DNA from: SLRI01 sp942491185
Lineage (GTDB): Bacteria; Pseudomonadota; Alphaproteobacteria; Geminicoccales; Geminicoccaceae
NCBI GenBank assembly: GCA_942491185.1
Contig: CALOAB010000008.1
Span: 1 to 64,000 of the forward strand
Direction: 5' to 3'
Length of the DNA stretch: 64,000 nucleotides
Shown here: one piece after another, positions 25,969 through 36,089 of the stretch
How positions within the stretch are numbered: the stretch's first letter is position 1
Layout: each line of letters starts with the position of its first letter
Notes under the pieces: generated by a model
What the model was told of the DNA's origin: nothing
Databases searched by the model: none
Seen by the model: only the letters and a program-made list of their open reading frames with translations
Made by a program: the position numbers and the translations under genes

Positions 25969-27903
25969 ATGGCAGAGTTGCAGCGATTCTGGGGGCTGGT
26001 CGCAGCCTACTGGCGGTCCGAGCGATGGGTCGAGGCCTGGACCCTGCTGATCGCCGTGCTCGCCATGACCACCCTGCTCAGCAAGGCCAGCGTTTGGGCG
26101 GCGACCGCGAGCGGCGATTTCATCGGCTCGATCGCCGGCTACCACGCGCCCGAGCAGGGCGTCGATCCGGCGGCGCTTCTGTGGACCAGCGCCGTCGCCT
26201 TCTTCGCCATCCATTTCGGCCGCGCCGGCGGGATCGCCTTTCGCCATCTTCTGTCCACGACCCTGCACCGGCGCGCCCGCGCCTGGCTCGTCGGGCGCTA
26301 CGATGCCGCCATTCTGGCCGACGAGCGGATCGCCTTCGACCTCCTGAGCGACCGCGCCGACGACGGCGCCGCCCTGCCGCGCCTGCCGGACGCCATCGAC
26401 CAGCGTCTGGATGAGTGCTCGACCGGGCTCTATGCCGGCCTCATCGGCCTCACCATGGGGCTCTGGGGCGCCATCACCTCGATCTGGTTCGTCTCGGTCG
26501 CGCTCATCGAGCGAAGCGCACCGGTGCCGGCGCTCGATCAGTGGGCGCATGAGCTGAGTGCCGCGGTCGGCCGCACCTTCGGCCCGACGGCCGGCGACTG
26601 GGTCGACATCGCACCCGGGCAGTACGGCTCGGCGCTCCTGGCCGGCCTGCTGATCCTGGCCTACGTCCCCGTCGTCACCTTCGCCGCCTGGCTCATCGGC
26701 CGGGTGCTGGAGCTTCGCACCCTCGACCGGTTGAAGCGCGACGGCGCCTGGCGCGGCGAGCTCGGCGCCATGCTCGGCCGGGTCTCGCAGCTCGCCGCAT
26801 CGCGCGGTGAGCAGGTGCAGCGCGGCATCAACGATCGCCTCTACAGCGATATCGACCGGGCCTGGGCGCGGCAGAACACCTGGAACGCCGGCATGATGAT
26901 GTTCACCCATGTCCATGCCTTCCTGTCGAAGCGCCTGCTCGCCTACCTGCCGTCGCTGCCCGCGTTTACCGCCGGCGGCGTCAGCTTTCGCGACTATGTG
27001 GCGAGCTCGGAGCTCACCGCCGAGCTGATCGGCGACGTCTCCTGGTTCATCAACGTGATGCCGGCCATCGCGACGCTGCGCGCCCACGCCAAGCGCCTCA
27101 CCGACCTCGCCGCCGCCATCGAGCAGGTGCGCGACCGCGAGCGCTTCTATGCCGCGACCGGCGTCAGCCGCTTTCGCCGGGAGCGGAGCGATCGGACCGC
27201 CGGCCTCGAGCTGTCGGGCGTCGCCTTGCGGCATCGCGGCCACCTGGCATCGCCTTTCCTCGTCATCCCGCTGCTGCGCCTGGCCAGAGGCGAATGGGCC
27301 TATCTCAGCGGCTGCAACGGCTGCGGCAAGAGCTCGCTGCTGAAGGCCATCGCCGGCCTTTGGCCCTATGGCGAGGGCGAGATCACGCTCGGCGGCGACC
27401 ATCGCCTGTTCTTCGCCGGACAGGAGCCCGACATCCCCGATCGGCTGACGCTCAAGGCACTCGCCGCCTACCCCAGCAACTCTGAAGCCTTCGATGACGA
27501 TACCGTTGCCGATACGCTGGCGGCCGTGGGGCTCGGCAGCTTTCGCCATGCCCTCGCGCACGACCTCTATCACGGCAAGCCCTGGCGCAGCGTGCTCTCG
27601 GGCGGGCAGAAGCAGCGCCTGGTGCTCGCCCGCATGCTGCTGCAAGAGCCCGACCTGCTGCTGCTCGACGAGGCGACCTCGGCGCTCGATCCGGCAGCCT
27701 CGCTGGCGTTCCACGCGACCTTGCGCGAACGCCTGCCCCAAGCCGCCGTGCTCTGCGTGCTGCATGACGAGCGCGCACCGACCGATCCCGACGGCCGGCC
27801 GTTCTATTCGAGCGTCGTCAGCATCGATGCGGGCGTCGGCTGGCAGCGCCCGGTGCCGACCAAGGTCCAGCGAGCCGACGTGGCCGCCTTCGCGGGCGAA
27901 TAG
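25969..27903 (+). CDS. ABC transporter, SbmA/YddA-like membrane-ATPase protein
   Basis: This 644-residue protein has an N-terminal membrane domain (about five or six segments in residues 20-360) of the SbmA/BacA type. A C-terminal ATPase follows, with Walker A SGCNGCGKSS (about 445), signature LSGGQKQR and Walker B LLLLDEATSALD. Proteins of this architecture move peptides, vitamins or fatty acyl derivatives, and the substrate here cannot be told. It stands alone between convergent and unrelated genes. Confidence 0.85.
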   Translation: MAELQRFWGLVAAYWRSERWVEAWTLLIAVLAMTTLLSKASVWAATASGDFIGSIAGYHAPEQGVDPAALLWTSAVAFFAIHFGRAGGIAFRHLLSTTLHRRARAWLVGRYDAAILADERIAFDLLSDRADDGAALPRLPDAIDQRLDECSTGLYAGLIGLTMGLWGAITSIWFVSVALIERSAPVPALDQWAHELSAAVGRTFGPTAGDWVDIAPGQYGSALLAGLLILAYVPVVTFAAWLIGRVLELRTLDRLKRDGAWRGELGAMLGRVSQLAASRGEQVQRGINDRLYSDIDRAWARQNTWNAGMMMFTHVHAFLSKRLLAYLPSLPAFTAGGVSFRDYVASSELTAELIGDVSWFINVMPAIATLRAHAKRLTDLAAAIEQVRDRERFYAATGVSRFRRERSDRTAGLELSGVALRHRGHLASPFLVIPLLRLARGEWAYLSGCNGCGKSSLLKAIAGLWPYGEGEITLGGDHRLFFAGQEPDIPDRLTLKALAAYPSNSEAFDDDTVADTLAAVGLGSFRHALAHDLYHGKPWRSVLSGGQKQRLVLARMLLQEPDLLLLDEATSALDPAASLAFHATLRERLPQAAVLCVLHDERAPTDPDGRPFYSSVVSIDAGVGWQRPVPTKVQRADVAAFAGE

Positions 27904-27914
27904 CAGAAGCCACA

Positions 27915-28659
27915 TCAGGCGCCAACGGCATCGAGTGCTGCGGCCAGCGCCCTGGCGACGATCGGCCCGGTCGGGCAGTGATGCTGACCGGGCAGCGCCG
28001 CGAAGAAGCATCCAGCCGATGCGGCCGCCAGGTAGGCGCGGGCGGCCTTGGGTGGCGTCAGGCCGTCCTCGGCACCCGTCACCACCGCCACCGGGCAGGT
28101 CAGAAGCTGCAGCGCCGGCACGGCATCCTGGCTCGGCATCTCCGCCAGCATGAGCGGCACCTCCCGCGCCACGGCCTCGATCGCGGCCGGCCCCATGGCA
28201 TCGCGCGCCTCGAGCAGCGCGTTGCCCGAAACCACCGGTGAGACGGCCAGGAGGTGCGCCGTCTCGGGATGCTCGCTCGCCAGCCAGGCGGCCGAGAAGG
28301 CGCCGACGCTGTGGCCAACGAGCGCCAGCCGGCCGATAGGCTGCTCGGCTGCGAGCGAGGACAGGACCCAGGCGAGCACGGCACCCGGAATCGCGACGAT
28401 GGCCGCTCATGGTGAACCGCTCCGGCGGCCCGGAGCCGGGCGTGGCGCGGGAGTTCGGCAGGTCGGGTGCGATGACCCGCCAGCCGCGCGCCACATAGGC
28501 ATCGGCGATCACCTCGATATGCGGCGCCCGCCCGGCACCGTCGCGACCATGCAGCAGCAGGGCGGTGCCGCTGGTGGCCCCCTCCGGCTCCCGGATATGA
28601 CACGCGATGGGCGCACCACCATCGGCGCCGGGCGCATGCATCAGGCTCTCTTTGGGCAT
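27915..28659 (-). CDS. Alpha/beta hydrolase (frameshifted)
   Basis: This hydrolase of about 248 residues starts best at ATG 28659, six bases after GGAG; in-frame starts exist at 28671 and 28677. The N-terminal part has TALLLHGRDGAGRA and GWRVIAPDLP. Near 28390 the frame changes, giving VLAWVLSS and the nucleophile elbow VGHSVGAFSA, then VVTGAEDGLTPP (acid) and GQHHCPTGP (His). The triad Ser-Asp-His is complete once the one-base error is corrected. It may be an esterase or dienelactone-type hydrolase. It converges with the ABC gene at 27903. Confidence 0.72.
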
Positions 28660-28707
28660 CGATAGCTCCATCTTCAAAGGCGTCGCTCGCCTCGCTGCGG
28701 CAGCCGC

Positions 28708-30368
28708 TCAGCCTTCGAACGGCTCGTCCAGGGCGGCCAAGAGCGGCTGGTCGCGCTCGTAGATGTCATCGCGAAACATGACCACGTCGCCCTCGACCCA
28801 GGCGGTGTAGTAGGTCAAGAGCACCGGCAGCGGCTCGGGCAGATTGATCCTGGTCGTCTGCCCGCTCGCCAGTATGGCGTCCCGCCGCTCCGGGCTCCAA
28901 TCCGGCGAACCCTGCAAGATCAGGTCGGCGAGCTCGAACGGATGCTCGATGCGCACGCAGCCCGAGCTGAGCGCGCGCGCAGTCCGGTCGAAGAGGCTGC
29001 GATTGTCGGTATCGTGGAGATAGACCGCGTACTCGTTCGGAAACATGAACTTGATCAGGCCCAGAGCGTTCCCTGGACCGGGCCGCTGCACCAGCGTGAC
29101 GCCCGGATTGTCGGCCGACCAGTCGACCGAGGCCGGATCGAGCGTGTTGCCCTGCATGTCGACGACGCGGTAGCCGCCCTGGGCCAGATAGCCCAGATCC
29201 TCGCGGATACGCGGCAGCTTGTCCCGCTGGAAGATCGACACCGGCACCGTCCAGGTCGGGTTGACCTCGATATAGCGAATGGCGTCGCGGAACACCGGTG
29301 TCTTGCGGTATTGCTGGCCAACGATCGAGCGGGTGCGCCAGATCACCTCGCCGTCGCGGAACAGATAGGTTCGAGCACCTGCGATATTGACCAGCACGAA
29401 CTCGTTGCCGAGCCCGCGCAGGATCCAGCGCGCCCGCTCCAGGCTGGCGCGCAGCTGATCGATCCGCGCCTCGACCGGCCTGAATTGAGCGCGCGCAGGC
29501 TCGCCGGCCCGATCACGCCGTCCGCGTCCAGACCATGACGCGTCTGGAAGCGCTTGACGGCCGCCACCAGTGCCGCGTCGTAGAGGTCACCGCTGGCGGC
29601 GGACGCATCGAGATCGCCCGTCGCGATCAGCCGGGCGCGGAGCGTCTCGACCCGCTCGTCACGCATCTCCGGCTTGATCGGGTCGCCCGACGCCATCTCG
29701 GGCCACCCGCCAAGCACTTCGATGGCGCGGTAGCGCTGCAAGGCTGCCTGAATGGCCAGATATTGCGGGTGGCTCGGCGCCAGCCGGTCGATGAGCAGCT
29801 GGAACCCATCCGCATCGACGATCTCGCTCACCTTGACCGCAGCGTCGTCCGAGATCCCGGGGCGATCGATATTCCAGTCCGGGTCGAGCTTCTCCGGGTC
29901 GACCTTGCCGCGATAAAGGTGATGGATAAAGCGCGCGGCGGCGTCGCTGGCGACAATCTCGAGCTCGGCGATCGCCGCAGGATCGCCACCATCCGCCGCT
30001 GCCATCAGCGCCGACAGGCGATCCGCGTGAAACTCGTTCGGGTCGAAGCCGTGCTGACCGCTGGTCGCGATGACATCCCAAAGCTGCTCGCCGGCCGTCG
30101 TCTGATACCAGGCCGGCCGATCGTCCCGGGCGGCGTAGAAAGCCTCGATGAAGTCGACCGCCACGATGTCGTCCTGGTCGGCGCCAGGCTGGCCGGCCGC
30201 AATCGCGCGCGTCTCGGCTCTGATGGCTGCTGCGACATCCGCCGTCGAGGCCGCCGCCACCGATGCAGCCGGCAGGAGGAGCCAAACGGCCAGGGCCAGC
30301 ACATGAGCCGCCTTCGAGGCCGGCAATCGGCACGACGACAACGCGCCTCTCCCGTTGCGCTTCAGCAT
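28708..30368 (-). CDS. L,D-transpeptidase, YcbB/LdtD type (frameshifted)
   Basis: The product of about 552 residues crosslinks peptidoglycan in the periplasm. ATG 30368 gives a signal peptide (residues 1-35), then a scaffold region, then a peptidoglycan-binding repeat (VAAVKRFQTRHGLDADGVIG). Near 29480 the frame changes, and the YkuD domain follows with YLHDTDNRSLFDRTARALSS and the catalytic Cys in SSGCVRIEHP. A GTG at 30383 is an alternative start overlapping the cytochrome-fusion stop. It is the last gene of the minus-strand Bat cluster, suggesting a role in envelope maintenance with that system. Confidence 0.82.
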
Positions 30369-30379
30369 TGACGAGACCC

Positions 30380-33300
30380 TCACAGCTCCTGCCGCATCGC
30401 CGCCAGCATGCCGTTCCCCGGATTGGCCGCAAGGCCGTCATCCAGGGCCTGCACGGCACCGGCCCGATCGCCGACGGCGGCACGAATCCGCGCGATCATC
30501 CGCCAGGCAGCGACCTGCTGGGGATCGAGCAGAACGGCCTCGCGAAAGGCCGCCTCGGCCGCATCCATGTTGCGCATCACCAGGGCAGCACCGCCGATCG
30601 CCAGATGCGCCTCGGGGAAATCCGCCTTGGCGGCGAGCGAGGCCTGCCACTCGCCGATCGCCGCGCGCCAGTCCTGCTCGATGGCGTCAGGCAGGCGGGC
30701 GATGGGCGCACCGAGAAAGCCGCGGGCAGCCGCCATGCGCACCGTGCGGCGCTCATCGTCCAGGAGCGGCACCAGTCGCTGGACGCGATCCATCGGCGTG
30801 GCACCGCGCTGCAGCTCCACGGCCGCCGCCCGCACCAGGGAATCGGGATCGGCCAGCAGATCAACGCTGTCCGCGGCGATCGCCTCGTCGGCGACCTGGT
30901 TGAGCAGATCGAGCGCCGTCGCCCGGACGATCCCCGGCAGCGCGTCGTCATGGGCGAGCGTCAGAAGGGCTGCCGCCGAGCCCGCCGGATCGGACCGGGC
31001 CGCATGGAAGGTTTGTGAGAAATGGGTGGCCGTCCGGTCGGTGTCCGGGAACCACTCGGTGATCGCGGCCGCCGCCCACTCATCGCCGCGGTCGGTATGG
31101 CAATCGGTGCAGGCGTTGGGTGCTCCTGTCTGAACCGAGAGATCCGGCCGGGGGATGCGAAAGCTGTGATCGCGCCGCCAGTCGATGCCCATATAGGCAC
31201 GATCGGGCATGTGGCAGCTCACGCACGCGGCACCCTCTGTCCCAACCTCGTGAAAGTGGTGCGCCGGCGAGTCGAAAGCCGCCGGGCTGAGCGTGGGAAA
31301 GCGCTCGTTGCCGGCCGGCGAATGGCACTGCGTGCAGACCGCGTTGCCGTCCGCCTTCAGCTCTGCCGAATGCGGCTCGTGGCAGTCGCTGCAGCGAACG
31401 CCTTGCCCGTGCATCTTGGACTGCAGGAACGAGCCGTAGACATAGACCTCGTCGAGGATGGCGCCATCCGGGTGATAGAGCCCCTCGCGCAGCAGCGACA
31501 GGCGATAGGCATCGTCGAACGCCGTGCCCGGCAGCGGGTTCCCGTCGAAGAAGGGCTCGCGGCGCGAGTGGCAGCTGGCGCATTGCTCGATCTCGGCCGT
31601 CGGCACCGCCGGGGAGAAGTCGATGGTGAAGCCCTGGTCCGTCAGCCCCGACCAACGATCGAGCCCGGCATTCTCGGGATCGGCCGCCCAGGCAAGATGC
31701 GCCTCGCCGGGGCCGTGACAGGCCTCGCAGCCGACACCCATCTCGGCCTGCCGGCTCTGGTAGCGGCGTGCCTCGAGGTCGTAGTTCCGCTCATAGCCGG
31801 TGGCGTGGCACTCCGCACAGCGGGCGTTCCAGGACTTGAACGGCCCCGTCCAATGCATGCCGTCGCCGGGTTGCAGCTCTTGGTCGGGATAGAGGTGGTA
31901 CCAGCGCTGCTCCTCGACGTCCCAGACGATGTCCAGCGACTGCTCCCGGCCGGGCTCGGTCTCCAGCAGATATTGCTGCAGCGGGGCGATGCCGGCGACG
32001 CCCACCACCTCGAAGCGCTGGATCGTGCCATCGGCCGCATCGGTCTCGACGACGAAAGCCGCGCCATCGCGGCTGAAGCGGGTGACGACGCCTCGATGCT
32101 CGAAGGTGGCATCGTCGAAATCGCCGAGCACGGTGGTCTCGTCCGGCTCCGTCCAGGCCAGCGCATGGTGCGAGCCCTGCCAGGCCGCCACCTCGTCCGC
32201 GTGGCAATCGGCGCAGCTGGCCGAGCCGACATAGCCCGGCGCTGCCGATGCCGCCGACACGCCCGACAGCGCCAGGACGACCAGGAGCGCCCGGCCCGCC
32301 GGCCGCAAGGCGGATCGCGGCGGATTGAGCGGCGGCAGCGCCGCGCTGGAGCCAAGCCTGCTCGCTGCCATGCGGGCATCTCGCGCCTGCGCCAGGGCCG
32401 CTTCCGCCGCGGTCCAGTCCGCTGCATCCGGCGTGCCCGGCGTCCGCCCGTAGCGCGCCGCACTCAGCCGGACGAAAGCCCCGTCCAACGCCGTCTCGGC
32501 CCGTTGCGCGGTCGGCGGCAGCCGCGTGTCCCACACCGTCTTGGCGCTGAGCGCCGCCGCCAGGTCGCGTGCCCGCAGCGCCGAGCGCACCGCCTGATAG
32601 GCAAAGCGCTCGGACGCCTGCCATGCCACCCGCCGCCGCTGCCGCCACGCGCTGACCAGCGGTGCCACGCGCCAGGCGACCCAGGCGATCGCGGCCAGGG
32701 CAACAAGAGCGAGCGCTGCGAGCAACGCGGGCCAGCGTGAGGCCCGCTCATCGCTCGATGCAGCCACGTCACCGGTCACCACAATCTCCAAGCCATCAAT
32801 CTCCGCCGTCTCCACCCGCCCCGTATCCAGATTGAACCAATCGAGCTGGACCGGCGGCAGCTGGAACGCGCCGCCCCCGGAGGCGACATAGGTCACGCTC
32901 TCGATCCGCTCGCCCGACAGCCGGCCGCGGTCCAGGCTCTCGCTCACCACGGGCTCCTTCGGGTAGGCCGCCAGACCGTCAGTGTCCAGGGCAGCGCTCA
33001 ACGGCGGCAGAAAGACCGGCGACGTGCCGGTGATGCGCGCCGTTATGGTGCGGGTCACGGCGTCACCCGGCTCCAGGCCCTCGAGATCGCCCTCCATTGT
33101 CTGCTCCAGCGACAGCGCCTGGGCCGCGATGAACGGATCGAGATCGCCGGCACCGTCGGGCGCCACGCCGGCGAAGCTGATCTCGGGCGTGCGCAGCGTC
33201 GCACTCACCGGCTCCTGGCTTTCGGGATCGGCAAACGTGACGGTGAGCGGCAGCGAGGGAATGTGGAACCGGCCGACGCTCATCGGATAGAGACGATAGG

Positions 33301-33583
33301 CGCGGGTGACACCCGACCAGGTCTCGCCGTCAACGCTCTCGCTGGTCGGCCCAGCCGCCCGCTCGGGCAGCCGCACCTGCACGTTCGGCACCTCGAAGCT
33401 CGGGAAGACCGGCGGCTCCGGCAGCCAGGTCGGCACGAGCACCGTGACCCTGAGCACGATCGGCTGCCCGGGCACCGCCTCTTCTGATGCGAGCTCGACC
33501 TTCAACACAGGCTCGGTTGCAGCATGGGCGGGCAAAGCTGCCAAGAGAGCCATGGCGAGGCAGAGAGCGATGACGAGCCTCAT
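30380..33583 (-). CDS. BatD-octaheme cytochrome c fusion with HEAT/TPR tail
   Basis: This 1067-residue protein is one unbroken frame from ATG 33583, whose codon overlaps the BatB stop. Residues 1-21 are a signal peptide, 22-283 the BatD periplasmic domain, 284-308 a membrane helix and 309-420 the cytoplasmic BatD tail ending LPPLN. A second hydrophobic stretch (431-446) with signal-peptidase-like ASA leads to a cytochrome region with eight C-x-x-C-H sites at 457, 589, 619, 668, 731, 750, 787 and 825. HEAT-like repeats (about 875-960) and TPRs (about 975-1060) follow. Predicted topology puts both the BatD head and the hemes in the periplasm. The cytochrome resembles the c554 family; its electron partner is unknown. 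Confidence 0.88.
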   Translation of the reverse strand: MRLVIALCLAMALLAALPAHAATEPVLKVELASEEAVPGQPIVLRVTVLVPTWLPEPPVFPSFEVPNVQVRLPERAAGPTSESVDGETWSGVTRAYRLYPMSVGRFHIPSLPLTVTFADPESQEPVSATLRTPEISFAGVAPDGAGDLDPFIAAQALSLEQTMEGDLEGLEPGDAVTRTITARITGTSPVFLPPLSAALDTDGLAAYPKEPVVSESLDRGRLSGERIESVTYVASGGGAFQLPPVQLDWFNLDTGRVETAEIDGLEIVVTGDVAASSDERASRWPALLAALALVALAAIAWVAWRVAPLVSAWRQRRRVAWQASERFAYQAVRSALRARDLAAALSAKTVWDTRLPPTAQRAETALDGAFVRLSAARYGRTPGTPDAADWTAAEAALAQARDARMAASRLGSSAALPPLNPPRSALRPAGRALLVVLALSGVSAASAAPGYVGSASCADCHADEVAAWQGSHHALAWTEPDETTVLGDFDDATFEHRGVVTRFSRDGAAFVVETDAADGTIQRFEVVGVAGIAPLQQYLLETEPGREQSLDIVWDVEEQRWYHLYPDQELQPGDGMHWTGPFKSWNARCAECHATGYERNYDLEARRYQSRQAEMGVGCEACHGPGEAHLAWAADPENAGLDRWSGLTDQGFTIDFSPAVPTAEIEQCASCHSRREPFFDGNPLPGTAFDDAYRLSLLREGLYHPDGAILDEVYVYGSFLQSKMHGQGVRCSDCHEPHSAELKADGNAVCTQCHSPAGNERFPTLSPAAFDSPAHHFHEVGTEGAACVSCHMPDRAYMGIDWRRDHSFRIPRPDLSVQTGAPNACTDCHTDRGDEWAAAAITEWFPDTDRTATHFSQTFHAARSDPAGSAAALLTLAHDDALPGIVRATALDLLNQVADEAIAADSVDLLADPDSLVRAAAVELQRGATPMDRVQRLVPLLDDERRTVRMAAARGFLGAPIARLPDAIEQDWRAAIGEWQASLAAKADFPEAHLAIGGAALVMRNMDAAEAAFREAVLLDPQQVAAWRMIARIRAAVGDRAGAVQALDDGLAANPGNGMLAAMRQEL

Positions 33584-35106
33584 GGCTGGCTCGCCGCCGC
33601 CTCGAGCGCGAAGCGGGAACGCAGGAAGTCGGCGGTGCGCGTGTCGACGCTGCGCATCCACTGCTCGGCGGTCTCCATCGTCATCGTGCCATCATCCTCG
33701 ATGACCGTCTCGGCACCCCGCGCCGCCTCGTTGTCGAAGACCACCTCGTCCGCACCGATGCCCGACTCCTCTCCGGTATCCGACTGCTCGCGGGCCGTCT
33801 CCACATAGTCGAGGATCGCCCGCGCGATCTCCAGGTTGCGCGCCGCCGCGGCATGGCCCGGATCACGCTCCAGCGCCTTCTCGAAGGCCGCGATCGCCGG
33901 ACGGTAGCCGCGCGAGCGAATGCGCGCCATGCCCTCGGCAAACGCCGCCTCGGCCGTGTCGAGCCGCGCATAGACCAGGGCGGCCTCCTCATAAGAGCCG
34001 GCACGGTAGAGGGCATGGCCGCGCCACATCGGCGCCTCGAACAGCTCGGCCGCGCGGGCGTAGTCCTTGTCCTCGAAGGCGAGCCTGCCCTGCTGATCGG
34101 GTGTGAGGAACCAGTCGGCGAAGCCCGCGGCCCTGGCCTCGTTGCCCGGCATGCCGACCATGACAAGAACGACGGCAGCCGCCCAACGCATGGTCCAGCC
34201 GCGGCGAAACCAGAGCAGCACCAGCAGTGCTGCGGGCCAGGCCAGCAGCCAGCCACGATCGGCCCAGGCCAGGCGATCGTCGCGCGCCAGCGCATCGCGA
34301 TAGGCCGAGGCGACGTGGCGGCCGATGGCAGCGACGTCGGCGTCGTCGGCTGTGACCGTGACGACGGTAGCGCCCGGCACCCGCTCGAGACCGGCGCTTG
34401 CAGCCTCATCGCCCAGCGCCAGGAAGACGACGGGCGGCCCATCCTCGGCTTGATTGCCGGCAAACGCCGGCAGATCGGCGCTGTCCAGGCCGTCGAGCAC
34501 GAAGAGGATGGCGCCCGGCACCTCCTCCGCTGTCAGCGCCTCGCGGGCGAGCGCCAGCGCGTTGCCCGCGTTCTGGCCCTCGACCGGCATGATCTCCGGC
34601 GACAGGCCCTCGATGAAGGGTGCGATCACGGCCGGGTCCTCGGTCAACGGCGCCACCCGATGCGCGCTGCCGGCATAGGCGATCAACGCCGTTCGAGCCC
34701 CGGACCGGGCGGCGATCACGTCAGCGATCTTCTGCTTGGCCCGCTCGAGCCGGCTCGGCGGCACATCCAGATCCAGCATGCTGTCGGTGACCTCGAGCGC
34801 GATCGCCAGCGGTGCGGTCTCGGCGACCAGCGGGCTCGGCACCCGGCTCCAGGTCGGCCCGGCGGCCCCGATCGCAAGGAGGACGATCGCGGCGGTGACC
34901 CCGTCGATCGGCAGCACCCGCCGTACACCCCCGCCGCCCACCGTCAGCGCCTCGGCGAGATGCGGTGCGATCCCGGCAGGTGGCGCCGGCCGGGCCGTGG
35001 CGCGCGTGCGAATCCGCCACCAGAGCAGAAACGCCAGCGGCACCAGGGCCAACCACCAGGGTCGGATAAAGTGGAAGTAAGCCGCAAGGTCGAGAAACGC
35101 CGTCAC
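33580..35106 (-). CDS. BatB-like VWA protein with TPR domain (BatB-BatC)
   Basis: This 508-residue membrane protein starts at GTG 35106 inside the BatA stop (GTGA). It has N-terminal membrane segments, a von Willebrand A domain (about 80-280), further membrane helices near 290-330, and C-terminal TPRs (about 345-450) with an acidic tail. That architecture combines BatB and BatC. The metal site is altered: ALEVTDSMLDLD has Glu where the first Asp of D-x-S-x-S is expected. Bat proteins assemble with MoxR ATPases at the inner membrane and support envelope stress tolerance. Confidence 0.85.
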   Translation of the reverse strand: MTAFLDLAAYFHFIRPWWLALVPLAFLLWWRIRTRATARPAPPAGIAPHLAEALTVGGGGVRRVLPIDGVTAAIVLLAIGAAGPTWSRVPSPLVAETAPLAIALEVTDSMLDLDVPPSRLERAKQKIADVIAARSGARTALIAYAGSAHRVAPLTEDPAVIAPFIEGLSPEIMPVEGQNAGNALALAREALTAEEVPGAILFVLDGLDSADLPAFAGNQAEDGPPVVFLALGDEAASAGLERVPGATVVTVTADDADVAAIGRHVASAYRDALARDDRLAWADRGWLLAWPAALLVLLWFRRGWTMRWAAAVVLVMVGMPGNEARAAGFADWFLTPDQQGRLAFEDKDYARAAELFEAPMWRGHALYRAGSYEEAALVYARLDTAEAAFAEGMARIRSRGYRPAIAAFEKALERDPGHAAAARNLEIARAILDYVETAREQSDTGEESGIGADEVVFDNEAARGAETVIEDDGTMTMETAEQWMRSVDTRTADFLRSRFALEAAASQP

Positions 35107-36089
35107 GCCCGCGCCCTGCCCAATGGTGCCGCCCAATGCAGCCAGGCGGTCGCCACAAGTGCCAGCAAGGCCGCGGCGGCCAACGCCAGGTGGCCCAGCG
35201 ACTCGCGCGGGCGGTGGCTGAGCACCTCGACTGCGCGCGGGGTCATGGCGTCGATTTCCGCATAGACGCTGGCGAGCCCCGCCTCGTCATCGGCGAAGAA
35301 GAACTGGCCTTGGGCACGGCTGGCAATATCGCGCAAGCCATCGAGATCGACGCGCTCCTCACCCGAGCCTTTCGGGTCGCCGACGCCGATGGTGAAGATC
35401 GAGACGCCGTTTTGGGCCGCGATCTCGGCAGCGTTGACCGGTCCCATGCGGCTGCCGGTATCGGCGCCGTCGCTCAGCAGGATCAACAGGCGCTGCTCGA
35501 TCTCGCTGGCCTCGAAGGTGCGGATCGCCAGGCCAATGGCATCGCCGATCACGGTGTTCGGACCGGCCATGCCGACCTCGGTCTGCTGCAACAGCTCCGT
35601 GATGGTCTGCAGGTCCTCGGTGAACGGCGCCTGGACGAAGGCCTTGGTGCCGAAGACGATCAAGGCGACCCGGTCGCCGTCGCGGGCCTCGACGAACTGC
35701 CCGACCACGCGCTTGACCGCCTCCAGCCGCTGCAGCCGTTGCCCATCCGCGCCGACGAAGTCCCGATCGTCCATCGAGCCCGAGATGTCGATCGCGAGAA
35801 TGACGTCGCGCGCCGCCTTCTCGATCTCGATCGGCTCGCCCACCCGCTCCGGCCGCGCCAGGGCCAGCACGACCAGCAGCCAGACGAGAATTGCCGTCAC
35901 CATCTGCAGCCAGCGACGCCTGAGGACCACCGAGCCCGCCTGCGGCTCGGCCCCGACGGCCTCGGTGATCCGGCGAAAGAAGGGAACGCGCAAGGCCGGC
36001 AAGCGCTCGCGCCGCGGCGGCATGAAGCGCCAGACGAGCCAGGGCGCCGGCAGCAGCAGCAGCGCCCAGGGAAAGGCGAGCTCGATCAT
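35103..36089 (-). CDS. BatA-like VWA-domain membrane protein
   Basis: This 328-residue protein has two N-terminal membrane segments (about 5-25 and 60-85), a periplasmic VWA domain with an intact MIDAS (LAIDISGSMDDRDF) and a C-terminal membrane helix (about 300-320). ATG 36089 overlaps the DUF4381 stop once that gene's frameshift is corrected; uncorrected, the two read as one protein. It is the canonical partner of BatB in MoxR-Bat operons, where metal-dependent VWA contacts mediate complex assembly. Confidence 0.88.
   Translation of the reverse strand: MIELAFPWALLLLPAPWLVWRFMPPRRERLPALRVPFFRRITEAVGAEPQAGSVVLRRRWLQMVTAILVWLLVVLALARPERVGEPIEIEKAARDVILAIDISGSMDDRDFVGADGQRLQRLEAVKRVVGQFVEARDGDRVALIVFGTKAFVQAPFTEDLQTITELLQQTEVGMAGPNTVIGDAIGLAIRTFEASEIEQRLLILLSDGADTGSRMGPVNAAEIAAQNGVSIFTIGVGDPKGSGEERVDLDGLRDIASRAQGQFFFADDEAGLASVYAEIDAMTPRAVEVLSHRPRESLGHLALAAAALLALVATAWLHWAAPLGRARA

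Noticed and set aside
25966..28677. 903-residue minus-strand open frame spanning the ABC transporter gene
   Set aside because: Only its first ~100 codons are real (alpha/beta hydrolase N-terminus). The rest is the shadow of the ABC gene, entered after a frameshift.
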